The notes below the pieces were generated by a model. That model had not been told where the DNA came from and did not search any database. It was given only the letters and a program-made list of their open reading frames with translations. From positions 19,959,368 to 20,023,367 of the forward strand of contig JALIRH010000004.1 of assembly GCA_023055505.1 (NCBI GenBank): DNA of 64,000 nucleotides, written 5' to 3'. Positions 1 to 15,200 of this stretch are shown in pieces. The DNA comes from Callipepla californica brunnescens. Taxonomy: Eukaryota; Chordata; Aves; Galliformes; Odontophoridae. Positions within the stretch are counted from its first letter, which is position 1. Each line of letters starts with the position of its first letter. The translations under genes were made by a program, and so were the position numbers.

Positions 1-340
1 TTTTTATGTAGATCTATCACAAAGGGCGAGATGCTTACTTCTTAGACTAGACTGTCTCTTCTCTCCATAAGAAAATCCACAACACTGTAACACACGGAGT
101 ATTGGTGATACAGCCCAAGAATACAAAGATGTGTGTGTGAAAGAGAGGCGTGTCTCAAAGTCCAGAATGGAAAACACTTGGAATAACATTAGAGCAGATG
201 TTAATGTTAAACTTAATAGCTGTCATTTCAGTTGTGATTCAGCCTCAGGGAAAATAATCTATTAAGCAAGGCCTGGTTCAAATGGTCTATTCCAAAACTT
301 ATTATTCTGGAGCTATTTCACATGACCGTGTATATCACTG

Positions 341-376
341 TCTAGTAAGATCTAGTAAGATGGCCTAGTAAGATGT
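341..376. repeat. Short tandem repeat, about three copies of CTAGTAAGAT
   Basis: Two adjacent copies of ctagtaagat are followed after a three-base interruption by a third. It is a local tandem duplication with no visible function. Confidence 0.7.
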
Positions 377-890
377 ACTTCAAAATATATTCCTGAGCCT
401 AAGATACTGATACATCATAATCTGTGCTTTAACTAAGAATGTCCTGACTTTGGAACACAGTGATTATGCTCTTAAACAGTATGAATATACCCATGATAGT
501 ATGTGAATCTGGTGAGAAGGAAATCTAAACCAACATTCAGAATTTTGTCTTTTATTTTTTGAGGCTACAGTAAATATTTCTATACTGACTTTTATTCATT
601 TTCGGTCTAATGCAATTTAGGTACACTGCTAACAAAATATGTTTTACCAGAAAAAGCATAACTGAACAGTGAAGTTAATTTGCTTTTCCCAACTTAGCTC
701 TCAAGGGCATAGTTTCTGTTGATTAGAAACAAAACTGAATGGGGAGTGAACATGCAGGTGCTCAGATCCAGTCAAAAGGATGATTCATTTGGTTTGTCTA
801 CAAGGAGACATGCTTATCTCTCTGAGGCATATTTTAGTTAACAGGGAAATATAAAAGAAAAATAGAGCAACACAAATTTAAAAATAAATT

Positions 891-905
891 AAAAAAAAAA
901 AAAAA
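891..905. repeat. Poly-A run, 15 bases
   Basis: Uninterrupted run of A following an A-rich stretch. Confidence 0.85.
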
Positions 906-3900
906 GGAATAGGCTGTTTTTTGTTATAACATCATGGAACAGTTGCTATTCACACCCAACTAATAAACAGTCCTGTATGACTGTTTATATACAGCACATC
1001 ATTTAATTTTTCAAGTGTTAGCTATTTATGCATGCAAGTCCAATCTCATGGCTGCAGCATGTCAGAAATGTGGCACGTTTTCAGAAATAAACAGAATGTC
1101 TGTGTTGATCGTGATCACAGCTGCTGCAATAAATGTATCTCGCTATTCAGTGCTAGCTTAAACCTACCCAGTAAAATCTTTCATAAGCTAGCTCCCTGTT
1201 AAAAACAAAAAGCCCCCGAACCTGTCCTGGTTTCCCACTAAAGGTCTATCAGCCCTTCCATCCAGTGCTTACACAACTCTCTGACCAGTATGTTCTCAGA
1301 GATTTAATTAAAGCTCAGCTAATTTTTCCATAGTTTCAGTTGCCAAAGGACTAATCTAACTGTGAAGTCATTCACACAACATTACTAATAGATTGGAGAA
1401 AAAACAATGGTCTTCATTTTAGAATAGAAACAGCAAAAATGTCATTCTTTCATGCATGTGAGGAAAAACTGTGGCAGGCACTTAAACACAAGGGAACTGA
1501 AATTGTGAATGTTCATCTCCAAGTAAGGAAGAGCAACCAAGAGCTTATCTATGTAACAGATAAAATAATAATTACAAAAAATCAGTGCGGTGGTGTTTGT
1601 TTTTAGAAAAGAAACAATATATATCCTTGCAAACAGCAATATGCTGGTAAGTGAATTCAAAAAGTTCTTGCTTTCACTTACAAGATGTGTGAAGATCATG
1701 ATTATAGAAGAACTGATAACATCCATGCTCACTGCAAGATGGGTGATGACTGGCAGTGCCAAGAATTCACTATTCTCTTCTGAGTGTGTGTGTTCTCACA
1801 GATCTTTTCAGTATTGTTTAGTGAATTCTACTGCTTGCCTGTTGCAAAGGATACTCTCTGTATATCTAGTGTCTGTCATGAAAACTGAGTTTAAGTGCTA
1901 ACAGCATTTGCTTTGAAGAATGGAACAAGAAGAGACATCTCATTATGCATTAGTTTAAGTGTTTTGTTCTGGTAGCAGCAAATGGATTTGAGTAGCTACT
2001 GATATACTTAGAAATAGATAACTGTGTGGGAGGGCGAACCAAAATGTTGAAAACTTCATAGATAATGCTATGTTAGCCTCACTGTGGAGAAATTAAGTCT
2101 CCTAATGGACTTGAAATGCCGAAGACCAAGGAAAAAGAATCTCTACTCATCTGAGTAGTGATTCCCAGTCTTTTGGAGCAAGCCCCGCCACATCAAACCT
2201 ATCCTTGACCTAGACTTCTGGAATTGCTTTGCTGTGTGACCAGAAAATCTAACCTGAGCTCTGTGAAGTATGATCAAGAGGCATTCTTTATATAGTGTCC
2301 TGGAAACATGTGTCCCTACAGTTTCTCTCTGAAGTGCAGTGCAAGAAAGCACTCCTTCAGCTGTGGGTGTTGTGCCCCATGTGATTTTTCTTGCTTCCTG
2401 TGGGCCTTGGTCTTCTGTAGTCCCTCTCATGCAACCTCTCCGGGACCCTTCTGTATGTAGGCAGTGTCATTGCCAAAGGTGACAGTGAGGTTATCCTGCA
2501 TCAGGCATGTCAGGTGTGATATCCTCATGCTGTCCCTCAGTAGCACTGCTGTAAGTCCATTTTCCTTGTCCATCTATCTAGATTTGATGCTCTTAGTTGT
2601 ATTTCTCTTTCTCAGTGATTGAAGAGAATGGCTATAGTTGTTTATGAGTGGCTGATATTTTTTTCTTTATTGCTGCATTTTACAACCTCTTTGTTGATAT
2701 GTTTTGAAGTGGAACTTTCATTCTGTGTTTCTGGCTTTTTCACTAGCTAAATAGAACATAGAACATACTTGCTTTTATCCTTTTCTTTTTTTGTGTGTGT
2801 GTGCTTGGTTTTACAACCAAGAGCATATTTAATAGCTGCTTTGAAATAGAGAAGGAAATAAATAATGGTGATATCACATTTAGAGCCTAGAGGTGTAGTT
2901 GATATAAATTTATCATTGAAGCACTGATGTTTTGCTTGTACTGCAAAGCTCTTGTTCTTAAGCACCCTCTGCTTAAGCAGCTCTTTTTATCTTTAACTTA
3001 AACTCCGATTCAGCAGAAACCTGTCAATACCTTAAAGATACTTTTGATATGAAATCTCAGAAAGTTTGAAGGGTTATAGAAACTTGCTTCCAGCTCCACA
3101 TGTTGTTCTCTTTTATATCATTTCTATTGTTTGGTACAACATAACACTTTTATTGTCTCTCATAGTACTTTGCATAATTTTATTGCTCACTACAGTATGT
3201 GGAATATAATCTTTTTCTTTAAGTGGTTTCTCACAACTGAATGTAATTGTAGTGATGGGGAGCAAAAGAGATCAGAAGGTCATGTTTAACTCCTCAATTT
3301 ATTAACTTAGTGTTGATGTATTTTTAGTCATAGCACGTTTACAAGTAAATGAACCAGTTCAGACGAACATCAGGAAATATTCACTGAGCCCACAGCTTGA
3401 TCACCTACACTACTGTATCGTTGGAGCAGCTCCTGCCCGTGTTTGGGCTGGGATAGTCAGCGCTTCTTGTTACAGCTTCTGTGCACAGCTGAGGATCTGG
3501 CAGGGCCATGTCTATTCCCAACTGGAACTTTGTGGCCATTTAGATTGGCACTGTAACTGACCTCTCCTTGCAGGGTAGAAAATAGTCAATAGCACGTGTG
3601 AAACTGTGGTAGGAAGTGAAGAAGACTGCTCCCAGCAGAGGAATTAGATCTCAAGATTCAGTTATGGGGGACTGGCATTTTTTCCACGCTATTTAATACC
3701 TCTGCTTAATGGTATATACGAAGAACCAAGAGCTTTTTTTTAATATGCTGTCTGTTACGTTTCACAGTGTGTGCGTGACATTTTCCCGAGGCTCTAAAAA
3801 CCTTAGAACTCGTTCTGTATAGCACAGTGCTGAAGCTATTTCTTTCACCTTCTGCTATAAGCTCTAATTTCTTTTATATATGTATTCACTGATTCAGGCA

Positions 3901-4843
3901 TTTGAGTCATGATGGATTTTCTGTTACATCACAGAAAGTGAGAACATGTTCTTCACTACATCTATATTGTGTCAGAGATCCCTGAAATGTTCTATAACGT
4001 TTTTTTTATCTTTCTTCTGCATCGTTCTATTCTTCTGCTTGATTGTTTTTTCTGCTGTACAGAGAGAAAAGTACTTCTCATTCCTCCTTACCTAGAGGGA
4101 AGTGGGGATAGGAAGCAGAGAAGAGAGACTTAAATTGGACCTAATTAACAGATTTGGGGTAGTAACTGCTGCTATTTTAAATACATTTTTAAAAGTTTAA
4201 GGAACATTAATAAGACCTACAAGGATAGGCAAGGCACAGGCAACTTGTCACCTGAAGGAAAGAGAATGCTCCTTTTTAATTGTAGCCATAAGAAAACATT
4301 ACTAACTTCAGACTCTATGATAAGTCCTTGGAACTATTTCCTTGATGGGTGCAGCTTGCAAACAATGTGCATAATCTTTTCTGAGAACAGAAAAGATGCT
4401 GACATGGTTTGGTGCAGAATTGAGCCCCCTTCTTCTTCCTTTCCTTCCAGATGCAGATGCAAATTATAAGTTCCTTCTGATGTAAAAGAGTTACTATCCA
4501 CCCGGAAGTTTTTTGTACTTCACAGATCCATTTTACTCATTGCAGAGTATCAATTAAATTTTATTTCCGTTTGTAGTGCAGGTATCTACAGATTACCTAC
4601 TATGTAATGTTATTAATGAGGCAGCATGAGATATACACACGGAGAAATAATCTATATAAGAGCTGAAGTGTATTCTTGTTAAGTTCAAAATGATATAGAC
4701 TTGTCAATTATCTGTGCTACACTTTTTATACAACAATTTTATAACTTTGTAGTTCATGTATATTGTTTTCCTCCAATACACTTTCTTTTGTTGTTGTTGT
4801 TTTAATAGCATGTATACTTGTATTATTGATTTACTGGGTTGCA

Positions 4844-4858
4844 AATATATATATATAT
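4844..4858. repeat. AT dinucleotide microsatellite
   Basis: About seven AT units in AT-rich noncoding DNA. Confidence 0.75.
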
Positions 4859-5610
4859 TCAATATACACTTGAAATTGAGATGTCAATTTGGGAGTAATT
4901 GATGTTGAAATAATGAAATGGTTAATGTTACTTAGAATAACGAGACACATATTAATGACAATTAGAAGTATTTTATAATTTCTCTATTCTGTTGTTATGT
5001 ACCTGAGAAATGAATTATCTTCGCTAAAGGGCATTTTTAAAAACACACAGAAGGAGTCAGAAGGGGAAATGAAGTGTAAAAGTGAAATACTCTGATTTGT
5101 ACAGAGTACTACCTGCTTGTGCAGCTTTGGTCAAAACTTGCAGCTATCTTCTGCGAAAGAGACAGAATTTGTAGATGCTAGGGTTGTTTTAGAGGAGAGC
5201 ATGTAATGTGGATGTTGAATGCAAGAAACACTATGCGTCTGCTTTAAAGTCATTGTACTGAAAAGAGAGAAGCCTGAAATTGTCATGTGATTCTCATCTG
5301 AACTAGCCAAGTTGCATGAAAATCACCCACAAACTTCAGCTCACGGTCACTATAAATGCTGTAACTTGCAAACTACAATTTGTACCTCATCACAGAAAAT
5401 ATTGCATCAACATGTTGGAAAGTAAATACAGAATGATGGATAGTTACTTAAACCTCATATGAATATATGAAAGCCTTGCTGTTCCATCCTTTTTAAATCA
5501 TTATTTTGAACATTCTGTTATTTGCCTATTTCTTGCATTTTTAATATGGTGCTTAGCACAGGGTTTTAATTTGTAAGGAAATAAAATCTAATGCAACTTC
5601 AACTTGGGAA

Positions 5611-5648
5611 ATCTCTAATGAAATTTCTAATGAGATTTCTGATGAAGT
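5611..5648. repeat. Diverged tandem repeat of an ATTTCTAATGA-like unit
   Basis: Successive atctctaatgaa, atttctaatgag and atttctgatgaa units are visible. It is a small local duplication in noncoding DNA. Confidence 0.6.
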
Positions 5649-8509
5649 TACTACCTTCTATCTCATTTAAAACAAACCAAATAAACAACCCTATCTTAAT
5701 GTAGTTCATTCATCGTGGATAAAAACATTCTGTTCCACTTAGACAGTTGAGTTCCCCCATAAATAATTTTATGGAGTTTTTTTTTTCTTTTATTCCCAGT
5801 ATTATATATTACAGGGAAACTCCAGTATTATCTTCAAAAGGAAGTGGCTCGTCATTATATTATGAAGATTTTTTTTTTATATATATATTCTGCTGAAGGG
5901 TCTTTGTCTCAATAATGCTAAAATTTGGTTTATTACTGAGCTTGCAATGACACAGAAATATGCATCCATAATTGGGACTTAAGCATTTGCTGATTTTAAT
6001 GCCTGTTTGTGCTCTAATCTTTACCAGATCCTCATGGATTTCTGTTTGAAAATGTGTGGCAGTGTTACTGCTTTGTGAAAATATTGGGGAGAAATTGATT
6101 TTGTAGATGTTTTCCTACTGCTTATTAGATCTTGTACAGGAGCTGTGAACCAGCTTGGTTTTTGCTTTCTATTTAATGATGCATAGTAGGAAGCATTAGC
6201 ATGGTATGTCACACCCATTTTGGGGTGGTTGGGACATGAAGTGAGTGGGTAAGAGAGGGACTGCATGAAATAGTAGAAACATCCAGTAATTTCTGTCAGC
6301 AAGGGAGCAAATATAGAAGGAACTGATAGTCCTTGCAGTGTTTTGAATGTAGCATCTCTAATAAGATGAGCTCTGATTGCTCATTGCACCTTTGGCTGTT
6401 AATGTACAGTCTCTCAGTGCTTGCAAGCTGGAAATGCACAGGGGCAGCTGACCTGGCAAAAGAGTGGAATTAACAATTTCCTTAACCACTAGTCCTGGCA
6501 AACTTTGTTGTTCGTGTATTGCTGAGAATGGAATGCCAGGAGCCCTTTCCCTGAACTCACAAGTGACCTTACATTGCCTCCTGTTGTTTGGATTCTCCCG
6601 GAAACTACTAAAACCAATTTAAATTTAGAAAGTATCTTGTATGACTTGAAAATACTTTTTAAAATAGTTGTGGTGAGTATTGAAGACTGCATTCCAACAT
6701 TCTGTTGGTTGTTTTTTTTTTCTTTCTACATTTTCTTTTAAATCGTGTTTTTTAAAGAAAAAAAAAGTAAAAAACAAAAATGCAACAATTTTTGAGGAGC
6801 TAAACCAAAGTCAGGGAATTTACCTAAGGATTTAACTGCTGCTTCTGAATCTTCTATGAAAACAGATCACTTCAATGTTTATTAAGAAGTGTGTACTTTT
6901 CCATCACATCCTTTTTGTAGGAGTCAGTTGAATGTGTAGTCCTCTGAGCTATCAGATGGGTATACAGGTTTTTACTCCTTGGAGACAACATGGCTGCTTG
7001 TCCCAGTACCTGTGAGAACAGTGGAGCAGTTCCCCCCATTGTGAACTGTGTTTCATGAAGATAGCTGGTTCTTCTTTGTGTCTGGACTGAAGCAAGTAGG
7101 GATGATGATGGGATATGCATTCCTCAACCTGTTCTTTTGGCAATATGCCCTGCACGTATTCTAAAAACTGGCCAATCTTTCCTGTCAGAAAGCATGTAAT
7201 TTTAGGTCTGCCATCTCGTATATTTGGAAATCCTTTATTCCCAGGAAGCAAGCAACAGGGAAAAAAAAAACCAACAACCCTCTAATGATTAAAACAGATT
7301 TAGTCTGAAGTTGAATGCCTATAACTATCAGGAATGCAGTAGTCTACAACTTTTCTTTATGTGAAAGACAAAACTAGATGTGTCAGTGTCTTCTGAACCT
7401 TCTTATCTCTCCTATTAGGGAGCCATAATTTAAAGGGAACAAGCTTTTTGAAAGAAATCTGAAGCTCGTGTATATATATGCAGCTACTAATGCAGTCCAC
7501 TAAAAAGTGGAGATTTTGTAATAGCTGCAATTTATTTTTTATGTTCTGAACATACAAAGTGGAAAAAAAAAAGGTTTAAAAATGAAACTGCATTCAAGTA
7601 ACATTCACTGCAGCATTTTTTTGTACTTTTAAAAGTCTTTGGGGAATACTTCTTTGAGTCAAGTTTCAGTGTAACATTTAAAAAATGGTAATTCTGTCTT
7701 TTCACTTTTTATAAGTTTTAGGGTTTTATTAACTTACATTATTCACTTGGAAAAATACTCAGGATACGCTGTATTAAAACAATTCCTGTGCCTTCTTTTG
7801 CCAACTGTTCTTGTACTTACAAAAAGCTGGCGTTTGAGATGCAGTTGAGGCCAAGCTCTGGTGAGCCCCATGAACACTTGCAACGTTCACCCATGCAGCA
7901 ATTTATTTTAGCAATGCTATCTGATGTTGTATAAAAGTGGGGAAATTAGCTTATTTCTAAGTAAGTGTATTTTATAGTTCTAAGATAACTTTTCCAGTGC
8001 AGTGATTTTAAGAGCTGATGATCAAATAACAAAAGCGTCAACTTGAATTAACTGATACACGAAAAGAGAATGCCCATTTCCAGATGCAGGGGGGTGAGGG
8101 GGAAGGCAGAAATGTTATCTTGATAACGTCACTGTGTTGTTGTTCAAGTATTTCAGAATATGGTTAGCCCTTACTGAATTACTGAAGAATTTGGATCACT
8201 GAACTTCTTTCCCCTCCTTGTAATAAAATCAAAGAACAATCTTCTTTCCATTCTCCATCTCTCTTAAAAAATTAATGGGCTGTTATTGTTAGAGACAGAT
8301 GAGAATTGATACTTGTCCCTGCTGCCTTAAACAATAAAGCTTAGTAATTTTTGTTGTTTTGCCTTACTTTCCTTTGCATGGAATTGCAGACATCCGCTAA
8401 TGACCTGGGATCCTAGCCAAGACCTAGCTGTGGTGGGAGAAATGTGGGATATTTATAACTTCATTATCTGTTACTTGTTCCTTACTCTTTCCATTGCGAA
8501 AGAGTTGGG

Positions 8510-8585
8510 TTTTTTCTTTTTTTTTTTTTTTTTAAATACCAAATCTGAACAGCTCTCTGCTTTTTTTTTTTTTTTTTTTTTTTTT
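8510..8585. repeat. Two poly-T tracts separated by 27 bases
   Basis: The first tract is 8510-8534 (T with one C). The second is 8562-8585 (24 T). The short open frame that spans them is an artefact of poly-Phe codons. Confidence 0.85.
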
Positions 8586-9224
8586 AATGGTTTCGCAACA
8601 CTTTAATTGTCAACTCACGTGAATTTTCTGCTTTTGAGGCAGTAGAGGACATGAAGTCACACCTGGGCTACAGGAGTGGAATAGCTAAAATGTTTACTGG
8701 TGTAAGTGGAGTGAAGCAGAATAATTGTTAAGAACTCTCTGCTCTTCCTGCTGTGACATTATCACTCAGAAAAGCTGAAGTTTTCCCTGTGATTCTTTTC
8801 TTGTGCTTTCTGGCCCAGAGTTCACTCAGAAAATATCTTTCACTGTGTTTCAGTGATGAAGCACAGAGCAGAGGCAAAACCTGGTCTTTAACTCATCAAA
8901 GGCACACATATGCCTACTACAGTACTCAGACCTCCAAATCCCTCATTGCTCTCACAGTGCAACAAAAGCAGTTGCACATTTGCTCACTAGACTGCTTGTA
9001 GCCACGGTGCTGCATCTCCTGTACACATATCCGTCTATTTGTAATATTCTCCTTCTTCCTCTACAACTGACAGAAATTTTTAAGAAGTAGGTATAATAGT
9101 GATGTTTTGGAGTAGCCACTCATTTGCACAAGTTGGGCTTAACCAAAAATCCTTTGTGACTTTTTCAGCATGTCTCATTTTTTTATGTGTAATTTTTTCT
9201 AATGCCTCCGTGTGACCTTTCAAA

Positions 9225-9248
9225 ATATTTATTTATTTATTTATTTTA
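9225..9248. repeat. TTTA tetranucleotide microsatellite
   Basis: About five TTTA units in noncoding DNA. Confidence 0.85.
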
Positions 9249-12200
9249 ACATCACTATTCTCATTTTTGGCAAAAGTATCCAGGAAGATTTAATTTCTTG
9301 CCCTTCATCCTCTCATCAAACAAGGAGCTTCCTGTAGCTGGGTTGTAGGCAGGATGAATTCCTAAAGTCTAGACAGGAGATCCAGAATTACTCAACTTTT
9401 TTGACTTTTCCTTTGATGTGCATGAGAACTAGAATATTCCCAGGTAACTGTATCCTTAAGGACCATATTGAATAAATGGAAACAAAGCTCTTGAAAAAAC
9501 AAATCACCTGTAACACTTCTGTTCTACAGTGTCTGCAGAAAAAGAATTCAGGTCTGAAGTTAGGTTTCTGTCAGTTGATTTCTAGCTTTAGATCACAAAA
9601 AGAAATCACTCCTACAAGATAAGCAGTGCTTTTCCTGTAGTTACCTTTAAATGGTGATACTTTATTACCATTAGTTTTTGGGTGGTTGGGGGAAAAATGG
9701 AAGATATTTGCAATGTGTCTCTCTAGCAAATATCTGTTGTCACCAAGCCTAGTGTCTGCTTTGCATTGCAGTAAGTTAAAAGGAAAAGGATTCATTCAGT
9801 CCTTAATTGGTAGAATTCTCCTATGATGATTCAAAGGGTGAATGTAATAGCAGAATTCAATTTGCATATAGCACAAAATATAATGCGTTAATCTTGATTT
9901 CTGGCTTCACTAATGAATATTTAAGTTGTTTTCTATGTAGAGAGGTTTAAAATGCAACTGTATCTGAACTAAGCTCAGTCAGATTTTAGCGAGTGTCACA
10001 CACTGGTTTTTGCATTGTGCTGCTCTTATGTTCAGATGGAGACTGCTCTTCTCTTATCCAGTGATAGCATTGTAAGAATCCCCACTGGGCAGGAAAGGAG
10101 GGTTCTGTGATGAATGTGGTTCTGTACATGTAGATGAAAATAGTAGGTGGTGTTTTTGTGACAGCTATCTCATCTTTCAGGTTGATTTTTACAACAAAAC
10201 GCCAGCATTTTTTTTTAATTTTTTAAAGCAGATGGAGTTGTGCCCTTAGTGATAGAGCGCTTCTAAAAGTTTAGAATTTGTCGGAGCATCTATAAATTAC
10301 GTGGATATGGTAAACATAGGAGTTTTCTCTCAAAACGAAATCAATTTTTGATAAACAGATATCTTTTCATGATTGAGCATTTTGGTGATAAAATAGCAGA
10401 AATACAAAGTGGCTGTTCAGCCTTTTTGGTGTTTCTCATTCTTCCACCCTCTACCCAGAAGGATACCATGTTTATTTGTCATGTAAAATGCTAGGAAAAA
10501 GTCACAGATAACAGTTCCACCCATGTACTTTAACCAAGCTTGACCTACACTATATTTAACAGTATGAATGTATGTACATTATGATGCACACAATAAATAG
10601 CTTTTGCAATGGAAAAAGTGACAGCTGGTAGATGAACAAAGGCATGATTGTTGTCCTTCCCAGGGGGAATTAAAGCACAAAGGGATTTAAGAGCACGCAG
10701 GAAGCCTGTTGGCAGAGCCCACAACCAATCTCCCTCGAGTTGTGGTGCAAATGCTCCTGCCACAGGCCAAGCAGCTCGAGTTGGAGGGAAGCCTGCTCTT
10801 TCACTCCATTTCCTGTTTGACTGGGAAAAGAAACTGAAAAGGCTGGATAGAGGGAAGGGAGATAAGTAGTCCTAGCTGTGGAACTGTGGCCTCTTAACAA
10901 GAGAGAAGAAATGTTCCCAAACTAACGGACCAGTGCTTGGTTTTTGTTGTTTTTTTATTTCCCTCTTCTATTTGATTTGAATGGGATAATGTTGCTGAAG
11001 TAATCCTAATGTCACAGTAGAGGGTTCTGTGCATAATGTGCTTCCCTTTGCTTGTGTTTTCTGTCTGTGTACAGAAAGCCCCTCAGTTGACATTTGTTTA
11101 ATATTCTTTAAGAGAAAACATGTGCAGAAAAGCCTTGTATTATTGGAGTAAAAGACTAGATTTGTTTTCAGATATTCCATCCTTGAATCTTCTTTCTGCC
11201 TTTCTTACTTAAATTAATCTTTGGAGTTTTGTGAATATTTTAGAACAAAAGTTCTCATTAATTTGGCAGGAAATGTCTACTTCTGAGCAATTTTGTTGTT
11301 GTAAAGTAATTTTTTTGATCTTAACTATAAGCCTTGGGTGCTACATATCAGATGTAGCAATTTAATTAAAACAGAATTTGGTCATATTTTGGACAGTAAC
11401 TGCCATAAGTGGGAAAGATTCTGTTGGGAATTGTGCCACATGAGATACTGCATATCTGCTGTTCATTGTGGAGGTGGTGGCAAATGGATACTGCAGGACT
11501 GAGCAGTATAAAAAATGTGTTTTGTATTGTTCATTCAATTGCCTAAACTTTCCTCACTTACTGGTTGTGAGCAACTTTGTTTATATAGTAAATAACAACA
11601 CATTTTATTTTAAGTAAATCTATTTTGTGCCTGGATCTGCTGCAGTTGTCATGATGATGTTCTGAAACTTTCTACCTACTCCTGAGGCCTTTTTTTGATT
11701 GCTGGTTTTCATGTCAAATCTTTAATAGAAAGGGAGTGGTTGAGTTTTTTCAGCATTTATGAAGTCAACTATTCTATAGTGAGAAGCAGCTGTTAGCCAT
11801 ACTGATCTTGTATTAGTTCAGTCTCTTTCACTTACATTAAAGCATTGGTATTTTAAAATGCTATTTTTAAACTATGCTGTGCAAGAAGATAATTTTCTTC
11901 TTGTTTTGAACTCAGTAATTAGCTGATGGGAATTTATGTTAGTATTCTACGTTTCAGCTAATGTTTTACAATATAAGCAGTATTCTTTAGTGAGTTTTTT
12001 TGTTCACATTGATGTTTGTGGATTGTGACTTGTAGTAAGTGATGATATTATTTGTTCAAAAGCCCCTTTTAAAAAATACATTTTTATTTGTCTGTTTCTT
12101 TTCCTTGGAAATATTCCCTTGAAATTTCTGAAATTTCCAAGATCAGTTCAGATTCCTGATGTTGATAGAACATACTGACCGTTTCAAATACATGCAAATC

Positions 12201-15200
12201 AGGAAACAGTTACTATACTGGTAAGATATGAAAACAATTCTGTTATCCTGCTGGTCCCAAAAGGTGCAGCTCACACCTCCCATCCTCCCACTTTCACCTC
12301 CTTCCACCTCTATTCTGGTCAGTTTGTCCCAGCCCAATGTCTAAACCAAATGTGAGTATTGTTTACCAGAAAGTACTTAGAGTTAAAAATACACAAAAGT
12401 AACATATCAGTTCTTTTTTTTTTTTCTCCTTAAATTTGCAAGCTCAACATCGCGTGCTGTCCCTGAAGGTTTACTGGATTTTTTTCCATCTCTCTCTGAG
12501 ACTTGGCATACATTTCGTTTTCCAAACTATTCAACTCTCAAGCCTAACAGACAATTTACTGTAGTTTTAAACAACTCTTTTTTTGTTTCCTTCTGAGATT
12601 GAGTTTCTTTTAGATTGAGCAAAGAAAAGATAGTTTTGTACTCCTGGAATTCATATATTAACAGAACTTTATTCCTGTTAGAATGCCCTCATTATTTTTG
12701 AAATTAAAGTATCTATTACTGTTAAAGGGACATTATCACACAGTAGAGATGCCATGTTAATTATAATGTAATAAACATATTTACTTTAATCAACTGTCCT
12801 AGTTGTATATTATTAATTCAATGAAAGTCAAAGATACTCATTAACTGTGACTCATACTAAGTATTCACCAGGATTACTTTGAAATCATGTGCATTAAAGG
12901 AGAGCTTAATAATCTCCAACTGTTTGTCAGGATCAGAAGAAAAATTTGAGAGCCAGCACAATTGTTTCTTAATCTGCGTGTGACACATAGAAAGGTTGTA
13001 ATTACTGGCATTATCCAGTATTTGTTTGATTGTAATTTAAAGGTCAAAGAAAAAAGAATTAGTATATAAAGGCTCCATAATATACCCTAGCAGTTGGAGT
13101 AAATGAAATGTGGTAAACATTTTGTTATGAGGTTAAACGTACTGTTTTGAAAAAAAAATGAACTTTGAAACTGAAAACTTCCATGCTTTTAACATTCAAG
13201 CAGAGATTTCAGTGTAAAGTAACGAAGTCCCAAACCTTCATTGTTAATAATAGATGTCTTACACTTCTGTCATCTGTTTGGAGGTGCTCCGTGCCATATT
13301 TTGTCTCTTCTTGGCATTAGCACAAAATGTATGTCTGTCCATTCCAGATGAAATTATCATCATGTGTTCCGGTATGCCTATTTATGCATTCATGTGTGCA
13401 AGTCTCATGATAAAATTCAATATACTCAGGCTAATAAAAAGGGTTTTGTTTTTCTTTTTTTTCAGTATCTTGAAAACTATTTATGAAAGAAGTAGAAAAG
13501 CTACAATAAATTTTGACTTTGAAACTAGCAGCAGTGATATTTGTGAAGACCTTGCACATAGGCTCGTTGAAACAACTTATCTAAAGAGAGATGAGCAAGG
13601 AGATTGAGGGAGGGTGAGAGCCTGAAGAAGGAGAAATATATTAAGTCACCAGTATTCAGTGCACTGACGGTGCATCTAGAAATAGTGTCTGTGCTTTAGA
13701 GGAATTGTGATTGCAAGGTTGTTCTGCAGTGCTGGGCCAGAATCTGTAGCTCCTGCATCAGTCGTTGCAGTGTTCTCTTGGCCTGCCCAAGGCTTTGAGC
13801 TTCACCTGAGTAGCAGCAATTGTATACCTGGTGTGCCCAAGAGGAATTTATATATAAATTTATAAATAAAGAATATTTAAAATGTTATATTTGTTTAAGG
13901 GGTCTACACTGTAAATAATGGCTCTAAAAATCATCAAAAAAAACCCCAACAAAACAGGTGAGATGAAAAGGAATGCAGTTATATTTTTAACTGAATGAAA
14001 GAAGAGCTTCCCTCACTGGCATAAACCTGTAAGCATAAACTCTTTGTTGTTGTTGTTTTTAAAAAGAAAGTTTAAATTCAAATGGTCTCTTTTCTAGTAT
14101 GAATGAGCCATGATCAACACTGTGATTTTTCAGAAATCAAGTTCCATGATTCTTTGAGTTAGGAGGAACTTGTAATTCTCTGATTGGTTCCTAGGAGTTA
14201 AAGGTGTTTTACCTTAGTAGATATTCAGGTATTGGTTTTATATGATCCTCTGTGGTTTCTTAGGGGCAGGAGTCCTACTGCAATCTGTCTGTGCTTCTGT
14301 CTTTCACTAAAGCTGCTAATGTAAGATTTCACAATGAGTGTACTTGGCTCTGCAAACAGTTAGTCTCTGAAAAATGTATTATATTTTCTAACAGGGTACT
14401 GAAATAGACTTTTAAATACTTCAGTGATTTGTTCCTATGCTCGAAGTAAATGATTCTTATCTATTGTAAAGCAGATTCAATCCCAAATAAGTTCATATTG
14501 CAACAACTTGGACAGCATTTTGGTATTCCTGAGCTGTATTATTAAAACTCAGCTAAGTTTTAGACTAAGCCTTCCCCTTTCTCCCATTTGTACTAAACAT
14601 TCCATTGTAAGGACTAACTCACATGTTTTGGGATTTACTAGATTTGAACTGGAAACTGGCCACTTCAGAATGAGCATGCCAGTAAAATACCTTGGACGAC
14701 AACAGTTGTCTTAATAACCTCTCATAACTTCTTCAGAAAGATTTTTTTTCCCACTGTTAGCACAGTTGGATGGTAATAAGTTTGTTTCATAAATCACCAT
14801 GGTATATGTACCAGATACAGCTGGTCAACTGCAGAAATGAGGCATATCAAAGCCAGTGAAAGCTTCACTGAAAGAAACATTCTTGTGTGGAACAAACTAA
14901 ACACTGCCAATCACGTAGAGCAGCCGCGCATGGAAGACTCAGTTTTTTTGTCCAAATGGTGTGTAGTCTGCAGGAAGCTAAGTACAGCTCACGTTTCTTG
15001 ACAAACCTTATGTTCTTGTAGTTTCATTTTAGAAGAAAGATTTGAGAATCTGAGAAGAATTTTTTTAATGAACAACAGAAAACACAAATTTGTTCATCAT
15101 ATAATGAAATGTATTAGCACACATGTCCAAAGAGATTAATCATCATGCATTTTGTATAGTATAGAGCTGTTGGTGCTGATAGAATTTGGACTAAAGCCTC

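Noticed and set aside
8400..8606. Short open frame through the two poly-T tracts
   Set aside because: It exists only because the poly-T runs give poly-Phe. There is no other support.
10545..10900. Three overlapping open frames on both strands as a small gene
   Set aside because: They result from the local GC-richer composition. None shows a motif or splice sites.
13254..13607. 117-codon open frame with an acceptor-like tttttttcag in the middle
   Set aside because: No recognisable domain, no paired donor, and the translation does not match any kinesin segment.
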